This document shows positions 11,646 through 24,700 of a stretch of DNA of 64,000 bases, in pieces. Made by a program: the position numbers and the translations under genes. Position 1 is the first letter of the stretch. Each line of letters opens with the position of its first letter. The notes under the pieces are model-generated. The model was not told where the DNA came from. It searched no databases and saw nothing but the letters and a program-made list of their open reading frames with translations. The stretch covers positions 7,192,001 to 7,256,000 of the forward strand of contig NC_079884.1 of the NCBI RefSeq assembly GCF_029227915.1. The letters are read 5' to 3'. Source of the stretch: Hydractinia symbiolongicarpus (lineage: Eukaryota; Cnidaria; Hydrozoa; Anthoathecata; Hydractiniidae).

Positions 11646-12979
11646 TATCATAAGAAAAGATAGTTACTGTCCTACCGTAGAGAATTACCTTTTTCTAATT
11701 TTTAATTTATCTTTTATCACCTCTATGAGTATGATTTTGCAACTTGTATATATGTAGCATATCTGATTTCTCATTTTATTGTAACATCTATAGCATTGAT
11801 GATGGTTTTTTACCGAAAAGCTTTTGCTTAAAATATATTTTGTTGTTATCATTCCATTTCATTTCATCTCATTATTCTGAATCAGAAGATCCGGCTAAGG
11901 GCTGTAGTGTTAGATGAGGTTTGTGTTTCTGCTAGTTGTGCGTCGACTATTATCACTAATAACGAGTTGATTACAAAAATTAGATCACTTAACAAAAGGC
12001 AACGGCAATGGTTGGGCAAAAAAATTTGTTAAAAATCTGTCAGCTGCTCAAGTTATATATATTTCTCCATTGTGCATGTTTTTACTGGAGGTGCTGGAAC
12101 AGGTGAATCACATTTGATTAAAACTGTTTATCATGCTTTAACTAAAATATTCTTATACAACTCCAAAACTTTGGACACACCAAAGGTATTATTGCTTGCT
12201 CCAACAGGTGTAGCTGCTTTTAATATTAATGGAACTACTATCCATTCTGCTCTTGGCATTCCAGTTAGTAAATTTGGAAAGAGTTTGCCTAGACTCAATG
12301 ATAAAAGTAGGTCTGCGTTACGAAATAATCTGTGTGAATGGCGAGCAATTATCATTGATGAAATATCCAGGGTCTCCAATTTGCAACTTTTGCATATTCA
12401 CTCACGGTTAAATGAAATATTTGGATGTTTTGATGATGTTCCATTTGCGGGTATAACTTTTGTAAAAGTCAGTGACTTCTATCAACTGCCTTCAGTATAT
12501 TTTGAGTACAATGATTAGTGGCAAAATTACGCACATTAGTGGGATTTTTTTAAGAGGGTTAAACTTCATGAAATTATGCGCCAAAGAGGTGATTCTGCAC
12601 TAATTGATCTCTTAAACAAAGTTCCGACTGGCTCATTTGAAGCAGAAGATGAGAAGCTACTAAAACCTTGATTTGTTACACAAAGCAATACAACTCATCC
12701 AAATGACGCTTTTCATATCTTTGCAGAGAATAAACCATGTGAAGAACATAATTGTCAAATGTTGAGATTAAATGAAAATTGTTTGTACTCAATACTAACA
12801 ATTGATGATTTTCTTCCTAAAAATGTTGCTAATAATGTTATTGACAAAGCGCTTAGTCGCAATAAAAATGAAACAGGTGGTTTGGCAGGCAAACTAGAAG
12901 TCAAAGTTGATGCAAGAGTAATGTTAACAATTAATATTGACATTGCAGATCGTTTAATTAATGGACAACTTGGAATGAT

Positions 12980-13115
12980 TCGCTACCTTAGTTCTAAAGT
13001 TGCCTAAGTCCTGAGTGCCTTCATTCTAAAAGGGCCTAGGTCCTAAATACCTTAAATCTGAAAGGGCCTAAGTCCTGAGAGCCCTAATTCTAAAGAGGCC
13101 TAAGTCCATTTTCTT
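12980..13115 (+). repeat. Left terminal repeat cluster of the nested transposon
   Basis: The 20-base terminal sequence is followed by four spaced copies of (G)GCCTAAGTCC within about 100 bases, some followed by TGAGTGCC or TGAGAGCC. Two further diverged copies lie near 13348 and 13463. Confidence 0.75.
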
Positions 13116-15361
13116 GATTTTGAGAAAACTGCGATTTAAGTTTTTACTTGATTCTGAAGTCATATTTAATATTTAGGTTTGGAAGTAAAACTTTTCTGAA
13201 AGCCATGATTATGCTTTTGTTTCTCTAGGATCAAAAGCTGTTATTGGTAAAGTAGATAAGTCATGTGTACCAAGCAAAAACAACAAATTAATTTTTACTA
13301 ATTTTAAATTATAGGGACTTAGCACCATATGAACATTTTCACTAAAAGGGCCTAAGTCCATGCCTTCAAAATTCAATTGTTTGAAAAAGTCCAAAACATT
13401 TCTAAAAGCAGTCCATACCCATTCTGAGTGAAAAAAAGGTCGAAAGTTATCAAACATAAAAAAGGCCTAACTTCATGCTTTTCCTAGAGCCCTGAAGAAA
13501 ACTAGAATAGAGTAACTGAATAAGACTGATAAAAGTGCTGGTAGAAGTACATTTTATTTGAAGTATCAGCTAAATATTTCAAATATTCCTTGAATTTTAC
13601 TATTAATGTTTATTATACAGGAATTATTAGACTAGTAAATATTAATCAACAGGAATAATATCAGCTATCAGCAAGACTGGAACAATGTTGAAGAAATATA
13701 TAATAGAATTTTATAAATTAGTTTTTATGTGCCTTTATGTCATTATACGCCTAATAAGGCATGCTTAGGGCTAGGGTTAGGCAAGGCATACCCTTGGCAT
13801 GGAGCGATATGTAACTAGTGTAACCAGTGTTTTTGAGACTGGATCGTATTGAAATTTAGCTAGGCAATGCAAATTACTGCAGCCTAGAGGCTAATCTGAG
13901 GCAATTTAAGGCAATAATGTAATGTAATGTAAACCAAAATTGAGAAAAAACTAAATGAGAATAAATTATTGAATCTACTGATAAAGATACTTTTTGAGCA
14001 ATCTCTGCAATTCTTGAGTTATGAGTAGCTAAACTTTTTTGTAAAGTTAAAATTTAAAAAAGGTTTACTTCACAGTAGTAGAATCTTCGTTGTGAGTAAA
14101 ATCGTCAGAAATAGAAAATTGAAATCAGGAAGTACAGCCCAAAAGGAGAGCTGATTATTAAAAATGGTACTGAAGACCCCTCAAAAACTATTTTGAATTG
14201 ATAAATAATGAAATCATACAAAAGTACAGAAAACTCCTATATAACAAGAGTATTTTGAATGGATAAAAAAATCTGAAATTTAAATTGTTTTTATGTTCAG
14301 CTAACAGTGCTCAATATGGTCAGTTGAACATAGAGCCGTCTATGTCCAATGTTAGAAAACTTGAACAGAACAGGAATAAATAAAAGTGATTAAATCTTTG
14401 GTAACTCTGAAATGCAAAGATTTAGTCTAAACTTAACAAAAAGAATGAATCAAAGTAATGAAATACTTTAGAACTATTGCCAAAACTGAATAATAAAAAA
14501 GTAACTTGAGCAAAACAAGAAATATAAAAAATAAACATGATGATGAAAATAAAAACTGTTTTAAATATAAGAAATGAAAAAACTATGTTAAAATAATTAA
14601 TAGTAGCTTAAGTGAAATTAATTGCTAACTAATGGAATATAATGCTAATAGACAATAATACTTAGGAACTGTTGAAACTATTTTGCAAATTCGCTATGGA
14701 ATAAGCAAGAAATGGGGTTAAAAAAAGTTTTGAAAATAATTACATGGCGGGAATGTTAAAAACTATTGTAATGTAAAACTGTCATCTGAGACCTTCCCGT
14801 TTTTAGAATTAACCATACCTCTTAGGTCAGAATTCAGGCCTCTTTGAAAAATTTGAACAGAACTGAATAAAGGTGATTAAATCTATGATAACAACTCCAA
14901 AGTTTGAATATTTAGTCTAAAAACTAAACAAGAGCCAATAAAATGTCTCATCAAAATACTAAAATACTTTAGAAAGACCAAAGGCCATGTGTAGTAATAA
15001 GACAATTTTCAACTTCTCCTTGTACAAACCTTTGTAGTGAAATTGTGGACGAATCGCATTATTAGAGCATAATGCAAGCAAATCCTGAAAAAACATTTTT
15101 AGAAATTTTGTGACTTTAATATTACAGCACATGTTTTTGTATAAGCAAAATGCTAAATTACGCTCAAAGCTAATATGATAATTCCGTGGCTATTAAACAA
15201 TTTACATGTTTACTCTCTGGATTTATAAAAACATGTAAAACATTTTAGGCTGACTTACTTAAACAAAATGACCGAGTCTGAGTCTTGTATACTTACAAAT
15301 GTTGCTTTACCAGGATAACGTCACATGAAAAAATTTAAATTAAATTGAATTAAGCTTACTT

Positions 15362-15900
15362 TTAGCAATGCATTCGACAGAGGTAGTTTTTTTTTTTGTA
15401 AAGTGTTGGTAAATTAAAATTTTTTGGGCCACTCTTCCTTGCTTGTTTAAGTTTCATACCGACCACAACGTTTGTAAAAGTAGCAGTTACACTATATCGT
15501 ACGCCAATTGAAACCTTGAAGTCAGTGGAAGGTGCAATTTTTATTTGTTTGACCTTCAACCAATGCACCTTAGTCATTTTCCTAGTTTTTTTTCAGGAGT
15601 TTGATCCGTCATTAATGAGGAAAAAGAACCATCAAAATCACTTTTGAAGTTGTAGAAATTGTTTGAATCCATTGAAATTTCTTTATATGGATTTTTCCTC
15701 TCTGTTTTCTCAATCAGCGTGATCCATTGTGTAGAGTGATGAATGTTAACTCACGCGCTCAATAACGGAACAGACCATATCATTAACATTTTGTGTGTAG
15801 CCTTTCTCTAAGTACACAAGGTTGATGACGATACCCTTTTCGTTTGCTAAGATGGATAGCATGTGAACTATAAAACGGGTTTTTTTTGGCATATGCAATT
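15362..15900 (-). pseudogene. Decayed transposase-like gene inside the nested transposon
   Basis: On the minus strand, starting near 15880, one frame reads VHMLSILANEKGIVINLVYL followed by EKGYTQNVNDMVCSVIERVS and a stop. A second frame continues LYTQWITLIEKTERKNPYKE and SNNFYNFKSDFDGSF. A third gives KVHWLKVKQIKIAPSTDF and NFNLPTLYKKK, ending near 15390. The order GHTQNExDSVHxxIE, then YTPxQWxxxIRxAKKxxPY, then a (V/K)xWLxx(K/R)xI(K/R)(I/V) segment, is known to me from DDE-like transposon proteins that are abundant in insects and cnidarians (often annotated as uncharacterised or DUF7869-like). The family name is uncertain. It is broken by at least two frameshifts and one stop. Its position inside the inverted-repeat element suggests it was that element's own transposase. 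Confidence 0.6.
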
Positions 15901-17059
15901 GTCAGTAAAAAGATAGAGTGTTACAGTGTCTGGCAATTCTTCAATAAACAATTTCAGTCAACTTGAAATTTCATTGGAGCCGCGCTTAACTTTTTCTTTT
16001 TCAAACTATTTCAAATTCTTTACCTGAAGTTAATAATGGGTTGATGGGTGGTTTGACATCATATTTCAAACTTTTCGTTGATTTTTGTGTATTCTTCAAA
16101 CTTCATACTCCAAATAATGTATGATTCACAACAATGTTTATCTTCGTCGAATTTGCTCCACATGTTTAAACTTTGTGCATAAATTAAAGTAATGAAAAAC
16201 GTTTGCCAGTCTTTCTTCACCTTCTAATTGTGCAGATAATCGGTATTAGGAACCATTGTTGCCACAAACAATGTCTTTCCCCGTTTAAAAAGGTTAAAGT
16301 TGGGACCTATAATTGTCCCCTCAAAAAGTCACTATACTTATCAGCTGCTTCACTCTTTTCAAAATAGCCAGCCCTAACATGACAATTTTCTCCAACTTTA
16401 TATTTTACTTCAAAACGCCGTTTTTTGGTGCCTATTCTCACTTTTCTACTAAAACAATATATTTGTCTAACATGCTAACCACATTGGCTCGCTTACGAAA
16501 CTAAAAAAACCTTTTTAGAAAAAAAATACAGAGGCAAAAAAAAATCTCCCACTAATTCACCCAAGTTTACCAGTTTCAGCCAAATGCAACCATTTTTGAG
16601 CCATCTAGCTCTTTTTTTAGGACAGGCAGAATCATTCACCGTGAATTTACCAGCTAAGATCAAACTTATAATCCTGGGTCTGTCTTGCAATATACTGTTA
16701 TGTCTTTTGAACTTTTATTCTGGCAGAGAGCATAAAGAGACTTTCTTTCTTTATCCCCAGCAACTGTAATTGAAATATTTAGAAACGAATAAAGATGCAC
16801 CTATTTGATTTCGCTTGGTTGAATTTAACTAAAGCTGAAAATATGAAAAAGTAACCAAAAAGTTTTAATATAAACCAAAATATTATTTTTCTTATAACTA
16901 TATATAAATACACACTATAAAGGTATTGTTGCTTTTCTTTATCGCCATTGCATCATTAATACACTATATTCAATTTTTTCACCTACTTACAACTAACCAT
17001 AATGCTGGGCTTTTCTAAGAATAAATAGACTTAGGTTCTTTTGTTTTTACTTAAATTGA

Positions 17060-17410
17060 ATTTAATATGGACTTAGGCCCTTTCCCATGGACTTAGGCCT
17101 TTTTAAAACTGAAACATTTCATCCAGATGGACTTAGGCCCATATGTACTAAAACCTTATTGGACTTACGCCTTTTTAAAATGAAATATGTTTTTTATCAA
17201 AGGTTTGTGATCAATTTTCAAGATTTTCTAACCTCAAAACCCATACATTAGACACATCAAAATAAAGCCAGTGATCCAGAGATTCCGAAAAATTCTCAAT
17301 TTTCATAAAAATGGACTTAGGCCCCTTTAGAATTGTTAGGGACCTGGACGAAGGCCCCTTTAGAATTGGGGAGGACCTGGACTTAGGCCCCTTTAGAACT
17401 AAGGTAGCGA
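17060..17410 (-). repeat. Right terminal repeat cluster of the nested transposon
   Basis: Seven copies or near-copies of GGACTTAGGCCC lie between 17066 and 17390, several followed by CTTTAGAATT. They are the reverse complement of the left cluster. The last copy abuts the terminal 20 bases. Confidence 0.75.
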
Positions 17411-18395
17411 GCATATATCATTTCACACTAATGGTTTTGGTAACAATATTTCTATAAAATTTGATGATATTTAAGCGGGTCTAAAGAAAATGCAAAACAA
17501 TCCTTTAGCAATGCAACACAAATGGGTTCCTATTGAAAAGGCAGAGGCCAATATTATAATAAGGGATAATAAAAGTAGTTCTCCAATTATAAAGCGAACA
17601 CAGTTTCCTTTGATGTTACCTAAATCAGGCAGTTATTATTTTTTCATAGTTAAAACAAAATAGTTTTAACAATGGTCAAATGTATGTAGCCTTAAGTGGA
17701 GTTACTTCCTTGAATGGACTATTTTTAACAGGTGAAAACAAGTCATTCACTATTAAAGCTGATGCTAAAGTATCATGCGAATATGACTGTGTGAGAAGAG
17801 AATCCACACTCCAACCATTACATCAAGATGATGATTTAGAAACAGATTTGACAATTACGTTATTAAATAAAAGGTCTGTTAACAGGCATGCTTTAGATAT
17901 TTTTCATGATCAATTTTTGATAAGTTCGGATATATTCTGTCTCATTGAAACTCAACTTTTACCAGAACAAAGTAGCTACAGATGGTATTTCTGAAATTTT
18001 AGATGACTTTCGTATGTTACACAACAAGTTCAATGGCAACTTTCAAAGAATTTCATTTCGACATGATCTTAATGTTGAAATAGTTAATATGTATCAAAGC
18101 CCTGGCGTTTCTATTATAGAGTTTAAAAAACTTTCCTGACTTAATCTGTCCAAGTGTTATTGTACAGAAAAAATACATCTTGTTTGTCTCAGTTCTATGA
18201 AACGTTATGTGTATTGTTCAGTTATCATCAATTCAAATTATTATGCGTGACTTTAGTATCAATGCCCAAGATTACACACGTTCAAATGTGTTGTCACAAA
18301 TATTGGAGACTTTTTATCAGATAATACAAGAACCAACTCATCTTCGTGGAGCAACACTTGACCATATATATGTCAAAAAGGAGCTTAGATTCTAA

Positions 18396-21300
18396 TTTAA
18401 AATTCACGTTCTAATTGACGTTTAAAGGGATTTACGAACTAAAACAGAGTTATGAACTGACGCAATTTGAAAGACATTTTACGAACAAGTGGATGACTAC
18501 GAAACAAAACATGTGCATGGTCAATTTTGTGGTGATGATGATTCTTGGTGAAATTTAAAATGTAAATGTAAAATATGTGATTTATAGAGATTTAAATTCA
18601 TTGAATTCATTTTAAAGGGAAATGGAATTTAATAACTTGTATCGAACTGTTGCCATGATAAACTTTGACATATACATGCTGTAAAATAGGGAAAGAAGAG
18701 GACAATTTATGTCTGGGTAAATATTATATTACGTATTTTTAGTATTCATTTTTTCTTTAGTTTTCATTGTTGAAGAGAACAGATGAATCTATATGTATTC
18801 ACAATATACCATTATCAGCCATAATAAATTGCAATCTAAAGACTGGAAACGTACCAAAGTATTTTTCCATCAATATCCATGTTATATCGATGCAACTTTA
18901 CTGATTCACGAATTCAACCGCTAAAACATTTTTAAACTAGAAGGTTATAATAGTTTAAAACACGTATTGGAATCAGTCATATCCAATACTACCCTAACTA
19001 GTGGACGCAGAATTGCAGCGATTCATAAACTGATATAAGAAGAATGTACGAGCCATGCCATGCCATTACTTACTTTCGTTCGATGCACCACTCCAAACGT
19101 TTACGTCGGCTATAGTAGCAGAATAATACTGCATCCGTGAAAAATACATCGTGCTTAATTAAAATAGCGTGCAGTGCTCAAACTAAGGGAAGGCAACTGT
19201 AAATCTCATCATTTAAAAGAACTCTAGATTTTGTGCAAATTACATTGTAAACTGTTATAAGTATTGTCACGTCAACTTTAGGTGTAATGTTATCTTTCCA
19301 CGTTTAATGTCTCCAGTTCTAATTTGTGTTACTTTTGTAATTTGGCAATTATTGTATTGTTTTTTCTTTGTTTAGTAGTAATAAAATATTAAAATATCTC
19401 CTTACTGTACCCTTTTAATTGTTTATTTGTTAAAAATGGGAATTATGTATCAACAATATTTTCGCGCAACCAATTGTTTGCGCAGCGGCTTTGCGCAAAA
19501 ATTCGATGTGTGCGAAAATTTAATGAATGTTAAGGGAAAAATTTGTTTGCGAATGATCTAAGATCAGGACCGCCGACTATCGCTCGATATTTGCGCAACA
19601 TTGCGTATAAAGCCTTATTGAAGGGTCGGGGCTAAACGAGCCAATATGAAACAAATTAAGTATAATTTCGATCTTTACGAACACAAAATTGTCATTTCTT
19701 TGGTGCCATTGGCTGCTACGTGAGCTTTAGTATTCTGTGTGATTTTAAACCGATCGCGATTTCTTGTTTGTCATTGATTTGGAAAATGCAGAAAAACCCT
19801 GGTATGGTAAGCTAATGACACCAAAAGTGAAAGCTGGTGTAAGGTTTTGGGACATTTTATTCATGATTGGTCACGTTTAACAAGAAACAATTTTTATGCG
19901 CGAATGGAACTACACAAAGCTGTTTAGAAGAAAAAAGTTTTCGCAAAACAAAAATACTGAGTAACTGTGATAACGACAGGCTGTTAAATTTTAAAACTTT
20001 CGAGAAAACTTGTTCCGCAAAATAGCAATTGACAGTTGTTGTTAGGACGATGTTACGATTGACTCCAACCTATGCAAAAGTTATTTTTGAATAAGAATTG
20101 AAAAAAAACAGACAGCGTGTTAGAAGCTGATATTAATTTTCGCGCAAGTAATGAAAGTCGACCGCGACAAAAAACTGGGCAAAATTACTATCATTATAGA
20201 AAGTTCCTATATATGTCCATGTTTTCAAAATATAAATAAGCAGAATCTTGTACTCCGCTCATACAAGTGAATTTTTAAAAAGCCCCTTAACAAAAAAATT
20301 TACAAAAAGTGAGGAATAGAATTGAAGAGGTGATTAAATATCGGAATTAAATATGTCAATTTTTACATGCTGCATTCCTGTTACAGTGCTCTATATGCTT
20401 GAAAACATTATCATTTTTTATGCTGAGGTCAGGGCGACAAATTTTATGAAATATGAATAGAATCACAGAGGATAGACAGTTGTTTCGAAAAATGGTATGA
20501 TTTTCTATTTTACAAAATACCTTTGAAGAGACATTCCCTATTAAAACATTCTGACCACGATAAAAACAACAAATATGGCTAACAGGTTGGAACGCGCGCG
20601 AAATTTATAAAAACAAACTAAAACATACGTCCACTCATGTATTTAAAGGTGAAATATCTACAACAATAAGGAATATATTAATTTAGAATAGTTATGTACA
20701 AAAACAACAAAAATAAACTCCATAAAAAAATTAACCCTGCCTTTTCCCAACAACCTAAAGCAATACATGTTTTTATAAGCATATTTCTGAAAAGCATATT
20801 CAGGCTCAGATAGGGGAATTTCTTAACCATAAGTCCTTGTTGATCTTTAGTTTTGTGGGTGTTTTTTTAAAAAAAACTAAAATCAGGATCATCTTATCTT
20901 ATCCACATAACTTAAAAGGCATCGTTTAAGTTTTTAATTTGTTTCTCTAATAAGCATAGAGTAGGCATACTAAAATCCTTCTCGCATAATATCCCAGCCT
21001 GATTTCCAAATTCCTCTTGCTAATAAAAAACGTACTGATTTACACAGTGGTTAACTAGACCGGTAGAGAAAAAACCTGCCGAACGTTTCGGGTAACAATA
21101 ACTTAAGGGGGCTACAAAACGGTCTGTTGATTTTTGACTTTAGTGACTTACACGAAAGTTGAGCTTATGGCGCGGGAAAAGTTTAAGATCAGTAAGGACA
21201 AAACGACATCTTAAACTAACTTAAATATCACAGTAGAAACCAAAAACAACAAAAAATTCCTTCATTTAATTGAGATCCATAACTTGAGATTTCATAAAAG

Positions 21301-21751
21301 GACTTACTATTCGTTTAAATAAAGCTTTTTGATAAAAGCTTTGAACTTTTTATATTCTTCCAAACTTTGCTTTGATCAGAGAGAACTCACAATAACTTTA
21401 AATTCTTATATTCTTAACAAATGCAGTCCCTCATGCTGTCTATATTTCCTAATGAAAAAAAAATTACTTTTACCTTTACGTGATAAATTTTGCAAAACAG
21501 AAATAGAGAAAGTATCAAATTTATCGCAAAAAACCATTAGCCTATCGTCTCATAAAACATTTTTACCTGGATATTTTAGAGCGGTCTGTTTATTACACGA
21601 TGTTATTCGGAATATGCGTAATGTTTAACATCAATGACCACCACTTCGTAGCCCCTTTAACTTTCCTTAGCAATAAATAACGTATTGTTTTTTGAACACT
21701 CAAAACTTTTTAAAAAAACTTCAAAATCATGTTCTGTTGGCGTTACATTTT
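18396..21751. other. No gene recognised; AT-rich intergenic DNA
   Basis: There is no exon with a recognisable product on either strand. Near 19455-19560 there is a run of TTTGCGCA/GCGAAAA motifs of the kind seen in the repeat relics at 8.9 and 39.8 kb. The segment from about 21.3 kb up to 21751 may hold the 3' UTR of the minus-strand LRRC23 gene. Confidence 0.5.
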
Positions 21752-24700
21752 TTAACTTTCTTCTTCGTCTTCGGACTGAATAACTTCAACAGCGCCATCG
21801 CCCTTCATAAAAAAAAATTAAGATTTATAGCAACACAAGCCGAAAAAACTGTCAACTGCGCACGGGAAAAATACTGCAACAATTTCTCAGTTATACTTGA
21901 CACCTCAACAAAGGACTTGGTGTTACCGTGTGAAGTAGAATTAACTCATAATAAAGATTATCAAAGACTTAACACAACAAAGACTGCAATAAAACACGAA
22001 TAACGACACAAGAATTACTTTCTTTATTTTCCACTGCTGCAAAAACGATAAAGCATTGGAGTATTAGTTTTTTCGTGCCGGTCTGCTGGCAATTTTATTG
22101 TTGCTACGAGGCTTAAAACGGGTGAGATTAGATGTGTGTCTAAGAAAGTTTAACTGTCATGATTCGAAATAAAACGTCATTAAAGCGTAAAAAAGACCAA
22201 CGTTATAAGAGCGATTGACTGTAGGTTATTTAAAACCGTCATGTGATTGACTTAAAAGGATATTCAAAAGACAAAACACATCTCTGTTTGTTCTGTAAAA
22301 ATGTTTACTGCTTAAAATAATACTAACCTGGTTTTCGGCTTCTGCACGCTGATTATAAATCTAGAGAAAACAAAGGAAATGTTTTTTGCCTACGTCAGTA
22401 GTTTAATATTACTTAACATTAACTTAATTGAACGTAACTTCACAGCTCTCTGTAATCCGCTAAAAAAATTAAGAGGTGGCAAATAGTTAAATAGGTTAAT
22501 TCTATACTAGATTCACGCAATTTGAACTGCAGCTGCTACTCCTATAGCAACAAATTGCCAGTCTTTCTTATTACAGCTACCACTGTTAGGGGCTATAAAA
22601 AACATAGTGTAAAATAAAAATGAACCTCTTCGGCTTCTTGTCTTTCCTCGTCCTCATAAATATCTTGATCCAAACGTTCCAGTCTCGGTAATATGACCAG
22701 TACTTCGACTCGATAGCCTTCTTCATAACAAACAGGATTTTCTACGCACAAATAACGATTAAAAAACAAGACAGCGCAGTGGGGTTGTTTCAAACTTTTT
22801 ACATATTGTAGGACTGTCTAGTGGACTCTCAGAAAGTAAATTATCAGCTAAAATAATAATCACTAAAAATGAGACATGGTTATCAGAGCGTATTTTATAA
22901 TCAAAACACATCAAAAACACAGTCAAGGTGTATACCGCGTAATATCAAAGCACGGAGTCTTGGTAAGCATTTTAACTTGTGCAGCTCGGTAAATTCTGTA
23001 ATGTTGTTTTTCCTGAAATTAAAAAGGGAAAATATGTCTAGATCGTGCAACAATGCGCAAAGATTAAACTCAAAACTCGCAAGTATGAAAAGGGTAAAAC
23101 AATTTTTTTAAAAAGTCCACTTAAAATTCAATAACAAAACATCATTTTTTACCTTCGTTCTTTAAAAAACAGCGCTAATATAAATGTCTGCCTCATTTAT
23201 GGCATGCTTAAAAATTCTTGATTCAGTCAGTCTCTTTTTATTCTAGATAACATCAACTTTTTACTTGCTTAAAATTGTAAACCGTGTTCAGAAGAAAGTA
23301 CATTTAGACACAAGCATCCATATTTTATACATAATACACCAAAAAAATAACGACGCTTTTTTAGGTTTTGCTGGAAGCTTTTTTTAAGAAAATAAACAGG
23401 AACATTTGTATGAAGTTTCGCTTCCCCTCTAAAACTTTTTATCGCACGACAGTTCATTGCAAGACTATATGCTATGCTACCATAACAACAGAGTGCAGCA
23501 GAGAACCTCGTGTCATTCACGTGAGTAAAAAATGAATACAGTAACAAAAATAAACGACTACTCTACAACATGGAATTTATCAAAAGCATTAAAACCTTTC
23601 CATATCAATAACACTTTCCGTGTAGTAACAAATTACTGAACGAAACCGAAATCGTACCAGTCATGCCATCGAAGTTTGACATTCTCAACACAGATATTAC
23701 TTTCACTCGGAGGTTTGGTCAAATATGGAAACATGTTTCGACTCTCTATTATAAAAGATTCTAAAATCTTTCAGATAGCGACGGTAGTCATACGTGGTAT
23801 TGCAGAAGAATATGATAAGAATTGTTAAACACTTTTCACAGAATTGAAACACATTACATTTTTATGTAAACGCACAAAAGTAAGGATAGAGTATGGATAA
23901 ACTATTAAAATTTAGCTTTTAACACTGACCTTAAATTGAGATATTGCAGTTGTTTCATATTTTCGGAAAATCCATCCAACTTGCTAATGTTATTTTGTCT
24001 CAGGTGCAAAATGGTCAAATGTTCCAACCTCGCCAAGTCCTCAATCTGCGTGATTGCATTTTGTCCGAGATAAATCTTTTTCAAGCTTTGAAGACTGATA
24101 CCAGCCGTGGTAGTTAGCTTGTTAGATCGTAGTTCGAGTGTGGTTAACCGAGACAATTCAGGTGGATCTAACCCCTTTACTTCTGCGATTTCGTTTCCTA
24201 TGAATGAGAATATTATTATATTTCTTTTTAAAGATGTCCAAAAAAAATTTTTTTTCCTTAACAACATTCAGCCCTTTCTTGTATCTTTTTTTTGGCACTC
24301 TGTGGTCTTCTTATTCGTCGTAACACATGATATAAATATAGTATTCTTAATTGAACACTTTTATATTTCAGCCTTTACTTTTTATAAGTAAAATAAACTG
24401 CGCAAAAGAGCAGTAGAAGATGCGAAAAATCAAAATTTACAAACGGGCGTGAGAAAAGGACAGACAAAAGTTAAATGAAAGTAACACATTCCTGAAATTT
24501 GAGTAAAGAGACATTTTACAGATTACATTTTTTTTTGGAAACATTTATTTTATGAGGTGTTTTATTATTTTCAAATGCAGAAGTTTTATTAGTATGCTTT
24601 TAATTTTTTAACTTATTTGAGCTTCAGGAAGTCCTGTTTTTGTGGCGTTATCGTTACAGTCAAACGCTTCTTAAATTTCTCTTACGAGCCTCACTTCCAA

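Larger units (their letters stand above)
12980..17410. mobile_element. 4.4-kb DNA transposon with complex terminal inverted repeats, nested in the Helentron helicase
   Basis: The left end CGCTACCTTAGTTCTAAAG (12981-12999) has its exact reverse complement at 17391-17409. Each end is followed inwards by a cluster of the motif GGGCCTAAGTCC: left near 13003, 13031, 13064, 13097 and 13348, right as GGACTTAGGCCC near 17068, 17090, 17127, 17312 and 17379. The insertion falls between consecutive parts of the Helentron helicase, which defines the borders. No clear target-site duplication longer than two bases is visible. A decayed transposase-like gene lies inside on the minus strand. The remaining interior (13.5-15.3 kb and 16.0-17.0 kb) is AT-rich with no recognised protein. 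The repeat clusters resemble transposase-binding sites, which is an inference. Confidence 0.78.
11895..18395 (+). mobile_element. Helentron (Helitron-like) remnant: PIF1-type helicase and endonuclease, interrupted by a nested transposon
   Basis: The left part (11895-12979) reads IRSLNKRQRQW, then HVFTGGAGTGESHLIKTVYH (Walker A), then LLLAPTGVAAFNINGTTIHS, WRAIIIDEIS (Walker B) and DFYQLPS. After further stops come MRQRGDSALIDLL and ARVMLTINIDIADRLINGQL. The right part (17411-18395) resumes with HISFHTNGFGNNISIKFDD, MQHKWVPIEKAEANI, and FNNGQMYVALSGVTSLNGLF, the last helicase motif. An endonuclease/exonuclease/phosphatase-like segment follows: HALDI, then SSDIFCLIETQLLP, RDFSINAQ (GDFNI-like) and EPTHLRGATLDHIYV. 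A helicase fused to such an endonuclease is the hallmark of Helentrons. The Walker A lysine is glutamate (GTGES), Walker B is followed by a damaged motif III, and there are several stops, so the element is inactive. The Rep/HUH domain was not found, and neither was either end. Confidence 0.8.

Noticed and set aside
21329-22003. Open plus-strand frames opposite the LRRC23 3' end
   Set aside because: No recognisable product; they overlap the last LRRC23 exon on the other strand.
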